Position numbers and translations under genes: made by a program. Below the pieces are notes generated by a model. That model was not told the origin of the DNA and did not search any database. It worked only from the letters and a program-made list of their open reading frames with translations. Below are positions 6,586 through 9,680 of a stretch of 9,680 nt of DNA, one piece after another (position 1 is the stretch's first letter; each line of letters begins with the position of its first letter). Origin of the DNA: an uncultured Gammaproteobacteria bacterium (lineage in GTDB: Bacteria; Pseudomonadota; Gammaproteobacteria; CAIUAS01); NCBI GenBank assembly GCA_903897205.1, contig CAIUAS010000185.1:1-9680 (forward strand), given 5' to 3'.

Positions 6586-8166
6586 CTACGCCAAATTCCC
6601 TTCTAATTTATAATTCTCATATTGTTCCTGTACTGTATTTAAGCGTGTTGCTAATGCCAGCCCTAAAATTAATAAGCTAAAAATACCTATCACTAAGAAA
6701 TCCCAACCAAAAGGAATAATGCCCTTACCGCCAAATGCGCCTAAGTAAGAAATAGTAAATAAACCACCTAAATAAGGCACTAACCATGCAAGCCCTTTAA
6801 AACCAAACTCTGTGCTGGTTAATAAACCGCGGGTATAAGCAACAATTAATAAAACCAAACCAATTCCCATCGCAATCGCTAATTTAGAGATAGTATCCCA
6901 ACCGGTCCAATAGCAAATTAAATTACAACAATAAAATGCTAATACACAAATAACATTAGCAAAAGGCAAACGGAAAGGGCGTTTCTCTTTGGGCAATTGC
7001 AAGCGCAAACATAATAATGAAATTGGCCCCATCGCATAAGAAATCACAACTGCCGACACTAAAAAGCCTACCATGGCTTGCCAACCTGGAAAGGGTAAAA
7101 ATAAAAACATACCCAATATAAAATTCAAAGCAATAGCAAATACAGGAAATCCTTTCTCATTTAAGCGTGATAAAATTTGTGGAAAATAACCATTTTTACT
7201 CAGCGCATAAACTGTCCGCGCCGTCGAGGTTACATAAATTAAGCCAGCACCTAAGGGTGATACGACCGAGTCAACATAAAGTATTTTCACTAACCAGGCT
7301 AAACCTAATAAGCCGGCAATTCCCACAAAAGGCCCCGCCTCTCCTGCAAAAGCTAAATTAGCCCAACCATGCGTTAATGCTTTTGGATCCACCACACCAA
7401 TAAAAGCAATTTGCAAACCTAAATAAAGCAGCAAGCAACATACAACCGATCCAATCACCGCTAAAGGTACCGCTATTTGCGAACGTTTAGTTTCCCCTGC
7501 TAAAGCAATACCATGAGTAAATCCAGTAAATGCAAATGCAATACCACCACTTGCAAGGGCCGTTAAAATAGCCTGCCAATGATATCCCGTGGCGCCAGGC
7601 GTCAACCCTATAAAATTACTTGAATTAAAACTAGTTTTAATCAACGCACCAATAACGCAGAAAATAACGACTACTTTAAAAGCAAATAATACAAAATTAA
7701 AACGAATAAGGCCTTTATAACTGACGATATTCACAAGACATAAACCTAACATGATAAGTGTTGCACACCCCAAACCAAAATGCGTTAACACGGGTGCACC
7801 ATTTACCATATGAGTTAATGACGGAAAATAAGTAGAGGCATACTGCAAAGTCGCCTGCACTTCAATCGGCGGCATGGTGACACAAGATAACCAGGCTGCC
7901 CAACTCATCGTCACATTCGTTAAAGTACCATGGCTTAATTGTGGAAAACGCGACATCCCACCTGCAATAGGCAACAGTGCTGATAACTCAGCGAAAGTAA
8001 GTGCAATTAATACGGTCGCAATTCCGCCTAATACCCAAGCAATAATTGCCCCCTCACCTGCGATTTTTGCGGCATAAAAAGGCCCAAATAACCAGGCTGA
8101 ACCAATCATGCCATTGATTGATAACAACAGCATGGTGAGCGGCGTAAATCGTCTACTTAATTGCAT
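6586..8166 (-). CDS. APC-family amino acid permease
   Basis: The 526-residue product is very hydrophobic, with 12-14 predicted membrane segments (roughly 9-30, 39-60, 83-103, 128-150, 156-176, 201-222, 231-258, 279-312, 341-358, 363-390, 401-420, 426-445, 459-480, 488-508). The first helix carries GMIGSAWLFGP (19-29), the unwound substrate-binding motif of APC superfamily transporters. The sixth carries AFTGFTHGIALAGETKRSQ, the second family signature. An ALTFAELSALLP stretch follows helix 2. It resembles the branch containing aspartate:proton symporter YveA and related permeases of about 520 residues, but the amino acid carried cannot be deduced. The ATG at 8166-8164 has GGAGA six bases upstream. 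It probably acts at the inner membrane as a proton-coupled importer. No neighbour on the same strand forms an operon with it. Confidence 0.93.
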   Translation of the reverse strand: MQLSRRFTPLTMLLLSINGMIGSAWLFGPFYAAKIAGEGAIIAWVLGGIATVLIALTFAELSALLPIAGGMSRFPQLSHGTLTNVTMSWAAWLSCVTMPPIEVQATLQYASTYFPSLTHMVNGAPVLTHFGLGCATLIMLGLCLVNIVSYKGLIRFNFVLFAFKVVVIFCVIGALIKTSFNSSNFIGLTPGATGYHWQAILTALASGGIAFAFTGFTHGIALAGETKRSQIAVPLAVIGSVVCCLLLYLGLQIAFIGVVDPKALTHGWANLAFAGEAGPFVGIAGLLGLAWLVKILYVDSVVSPLGAGLIYVTSTARTVYALSKNGYFPQILSRLNEKGFPVFAIALNFILGMFLFLPFPGWQAMVGFLVSAVVISYAMGPISLLCLRLQLPKEKRPFRLPFANVICVLAFYCCNLICYWTGWDTISKLAIAMGIGLVLLIVAYTRGLLTSTEFGFKGLAWLVPYLGGLFTISYLGAFGGKGIIPFGWDFLVIGIFSLLILGLALATRLNTVQEQYENYKLEGNLA

Positions 8167-8372
8167 ATCAATTCTCCAAATAATTACTTAAAGCCTTCGG
8201 CAACCTAGAAAAACATTATCATCCAAGCATGAGAAATAACTATGGTCGATAACCCTTACAAAGAAGTAGGGATTCACCTAGCAAAGAGTGTTAGCACTAT
8301 TCTTGTTCAAATACAGGCCGCTCTCCTGCATTATTACATAGGCCAATAAAAAATATTACTGGAAACGTCTTT
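8167..8372. other. Intergenic region upstream of the permease; no supported gene
   Basis: About 260 bp separate the permease start from tRNA-Phe; 8373-8425 holds the tRNA promoter. The rest has the permease ribosome-binding site (8177-8173), an imperfect hairpin near 8256-8274 (CCCTTAC and GTAGGG), and an open 35-codon plus-strand frame at 8242-8349 with no clear Shine-Dalgarno sequence. I see no confident promoter for the permease and no riboswitch I can defend. Confidence 0.4.
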
Positions 8373-8377
8373 TTGAC

Positions 8378-8406
8378 TTGACTGATGTGCTCTCAAACGG
8401 TTTAAT
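8378..8406 (+). promoter_or_regulatory. Sigma-70 promoter of tRNA-Phe
   Basis: The -35 hexamer TTGACT (8378-8383) and -10 hexamer TTTAAT (8401-8406) are separated by exactly 17 bp, each 5 of 6 to consensus. The -10 is followed by a GC-containing discriminator (AACGCCC) before transcription would start near 8413. Such discriminators are common in stable-RNA promoters under stringent control. A second TTGACT overlaps at 8373-8378. Confidence 0.75.
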
Positions 8407-8425
8407 AACGCCCTACCTTCCATAT

Positions 8426-8501
<76 letters not shown>

Positions 8502-8548
8502 ATAGATTCAAGGGGTTAGATAGCCCGCCATCATTATAATAATCATCG

Positions 8549-8567
8549 TGTAGACGCATTGTAGACG
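8549..8567. repeat. Two direct copies of TGTAGACG, 11 bp apart
   Basis: TGTAGACG occurs at 8549-8556 and 8560-8567, so the copies sit on one face of the helix. They lie 48 bp past the 3' end of tRNA-Phe. Paired short repeats of this kind could be protein-binding sites, for example arm sites of an integrase that uses tRNA 3' ends; this is inference only. The rest of 8502-8683 is AT-rich with no gene. Confidence 0.45.
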
Positions 8568-8683
8568 GTAGCATTAACTGATCAGCTTTTTGTGTATTAT
8601 TTGAGCAACCGATTAATTACTTAGATTTATTTAGCTTTTGAATTAAATTTGAACAATCAGCATTAAATAACAGGGGTGTTAAA

Positions 8684-8953
8684 ATGCGTAGCTTATTAAT
8701 TTTTATTATCTTTATATATAGTCTGCTAGATTTCTCTAACGTTCTAGCAGTACCTGATTCAAATCTCACTTTATATACTAATCAGAAAGCCGCTCAACGG
8801 CACTGCCCTTCTGATGAAGTCGTTTGGCTTAATACTAAAACGGGTATTTGGCACTCTCAGGGTGGGCGCTGGTATGGGAACACTAAAAGCGGGGCTTATG
8901 TTTGCGCTAAGGAAGCGACGGCGGCTGGCGATAGGGCTAGTTTGAATGGATGA
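8684..8953 (+). CDS. Small predicted secreted protein with a conserved-looking Trp/Tyr/Cys domain
   Basis: The 89-residue product starts MRSLLIFIIFIYSLLDF and has a likely signal peptidase I site at about residues 20-23 (VLA followed by VPD). The mature part of about 67 residues contains HCPSDEVVWLNTKTGIWH (40-57), GGRWYGNTKSGAYVC (60-74) and AAGDRASLNG at the end. The VWLNT-x-GxxH...RWYGxTKxGxY pattern is one I associate with short exported or nuclease-linked domains in proteobacteria. I know of no established function. Its two Cys (41, 74) could form a disulfide in the periplasm. AGGGG lies about eight bases before ATG. The gene follows tRNA-Phe and begins a run of three same-strand genes for small exported proteins. 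Confidence 0.75.
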   Translation: MRSLLIFIIFIYSLLDFSNVLAVPDSNLTLYTNQKAAQRHCPSDEVVWLNTKTGIWHSQGGRWYGNTKSGAYVCAKEATAAGDRASLNG

Positions 8954-9030
8954 TATTTTTAATATTTTAATTTTTATTAATTAATTCAAGGCAATAAATT
9001 AAACTTCAAGCTCATGAGGAGTTAGGCTCT

Positions 9031-9384
9031 ATGTTTAAAGACGTACTTTTATTTATAATATCATTCTTATTGCCTGTTAATTCTTTAGCTGATGAAATTC
9101 GGCCGGAACAAATAGTCAAATTTAAAGAATACTCCTTTGGCTGCGTGGATGAAGATACTTATAAGCAGGCTATGGATTACTTGGCTAAGGGCGAAAAAAC
9201 AAAGTTTGAATCACTTGATGACGACATAACGTGCGCTGCAATTCCAACAAATGAACAATATAAAATTCTTAGTATGGATGTTGGATTTTTTGGCTCTTAC
9301 GTTGAATTTACGCATGTTGGTTCAGGTATGGCAAGTGGCTTTTGGACTGACTATTACAATATAGTAGGGCGAGATAGAACATAA
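9031..9384 (+). CDS. Small predicted exported protein, unknown function
   Basis: The 117-residue product opens with MFKDVLLFIISFLLPVNSLA followed by DEI, a good signal peptide with cleavage near residue 20. The mature part has two Cys, in FGCVDEDTY (about 38) and DDITCAAIP (about 68), probably a disulfide pair. A predicted beta-rich end follows, with GFFGSYVEFTHVGSG and SGFWTDYYNI. The layout GC...C...V-E/I...G...FWT resembles small periplasmic proteins often found on proteobacterial mobile regions, but I cannot name a family. GAGGAG lies nine bases before ATG. Its stop is 9 bp before the next ATG, and the ribosome-binding site of the next gene overlaps this stop, so the two are probably translated from one message. 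A 77-bp AT-rich gap separates it from the gene upstream. Confidence 0.75.
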   Translation: MFKDVLLFIISFLLPVNSLADEIRPEQIVKFKEYSFGCVDEDTYKQAMDYLAKGEKTKFESLDDDITCAAIPTNEQYKILSMDVGFFGSYVEFTHVGSGMASGFWTDYYNIVGRDRT

Positions 9385-9393
9385 GGAAATTTT

Positions 9394-9680
9394 ATGCTTA
9401 AAAAAACTTTAGCCATTTTTATTTTATTAATATCATGCAGCGCTCATGCTTATGATATTAAAGCTTACTGTAAAAGCGTTTCTGATGCTGTAGATGGCAG
9501 CTATGTAATTGAAAGAGAATGCAGGCTTCAAGAGTCACAGGCAAAAGATATGCTTGATTCTATGGTAATACCGCCTCGGGTTAGAAAATATTGCAATAGC
9601 ATAAGTGTTGCTGTTGGCGGCAGTTATCAAATAGAAGCTGAGTGTATTAATCAAGAGCTGCAAGCAAAGAATGATATGCA
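9394..9680 (+). CDS. Exported protein with tandem cysteine-containing repeats, 3' end outside window
   Basis: The frame opens with MLKKTLAIFILLISCSAHA and runs 95 residues to the window edge without a stop. It has either a signal peptidase I site after AHA (19) or a lipobox LISC with Cys15, so it may be a lipoprotein. The mature part holds two tandem repeats with a 41-residue period: YCKSVSDAVDGSYVIEREC (25-43) and YCNSISVAVGGSYQIEAEC (66-84), each followed by QE-x-QAK. Each repeat carries two Cys 17 residues apart, suggesting one disulfide per repeat. The start is set by AAGGAA overlapping the previous stop. No function is known to me. More repeats could follow beyond the window. Confidence 0.8.
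   Translation, partial: MLKKTLAIFILLISCSAHAYDIKAYCKSVSDAVDGSYVIERECRLQESQAKDMLDSMVIPPRVRKYCNSISVAVGGSYQIEAECINQELQAKNDM

Noticed and set aside
8194..8330. Glycine-riboswitch-like words (GGAGAG near 8320 and CCGAAGG at 8200-8194) on the permease strand
   Set aside because: The spacing is about 120 bases, the GCAA and CTCAGGCAA parts of the aptamer are missing, and no consistent stem set could be built. A covariance-model search would settle it.
8242..8349. Open 35-codon frame on the plus strand (MVDNPYKEVG...)
   Set aside because: No clear Shine-Dalgarno sequence, no recognisable motif and a length common by chance in AT-rich DNA.

Overview
The window comes from a low-GC gammaproteobacterium of the order Legionellales (Legionella, Coxiella, Rickettsiella or Aquicella relatives). 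The key evidence is an adjacent pair at 4253-4883 that reads clearly as icmT and icmS, components of the Dot/Icm type IVB secretion system. Genus and species cannot be fixed from the window. A frameshifted recombinase, a truncated transposase and an internally deleted crotonase suggest a genome undergoing decay, as in host-associated lineages.

Layout. (1) 1-690 is mobile-element debris on the minus strand: the start of a tyrosine recombinase gene broken by a frameshift, preceded by a 13-bp inverted repeat whose outer copy begins exactly where a truncated IS66 transposase loses its homology. A recombinase element therefore seems to have inserted into the IS66 gene. (2) 831-3980 (minus) is putA, the bifunctional proline-to-glutamate enzyme, without the DNA-binding domain of enteric PutA. 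(3) 4044-4247 (plus) is a small gene for a predicted secreted protein, divergent from putA and convergent with icmS. (4) 4253-4883 (minus) is icmT-icmS, separate here from any other dot/icm gene. (5) 5038-6565 (plus) is a crotonase pair: an enoyl-CoA hydratase that has lost its catalytic middle in frame, then an intact 3-hydroxyisobutyryl-CoA hydrolase-like gene. (6) 6586-8166 (minus) is an APC-family amino acid permease with a long 5' intergenic region. (7) 8426-8501 is tRNA-Phe(GAA) with a good sigma-70 promoter. (8) 8684-9680 (plus) is a run of three small predicted exported proteins, the last cut by the window end. It lies just downstream of the tRNA and of an 11-bp-period repeat that may mark an integration site.

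How it fits together. PutA, the permease and the HIBCH-like hydrolase suit an organism living partly on amino acids, as Legionellales do. IcmT and IcmS belong to effector export into host cells. The small exported proteins near icmS and downstream of tRNA-Phe are the least explained part. No new defence or secretion system is evident. The most unusual items are the nested element junction, the isolated icmTS pair, the deleted crotonase and the small-exported-protein cassette beside tRNA-Phe.
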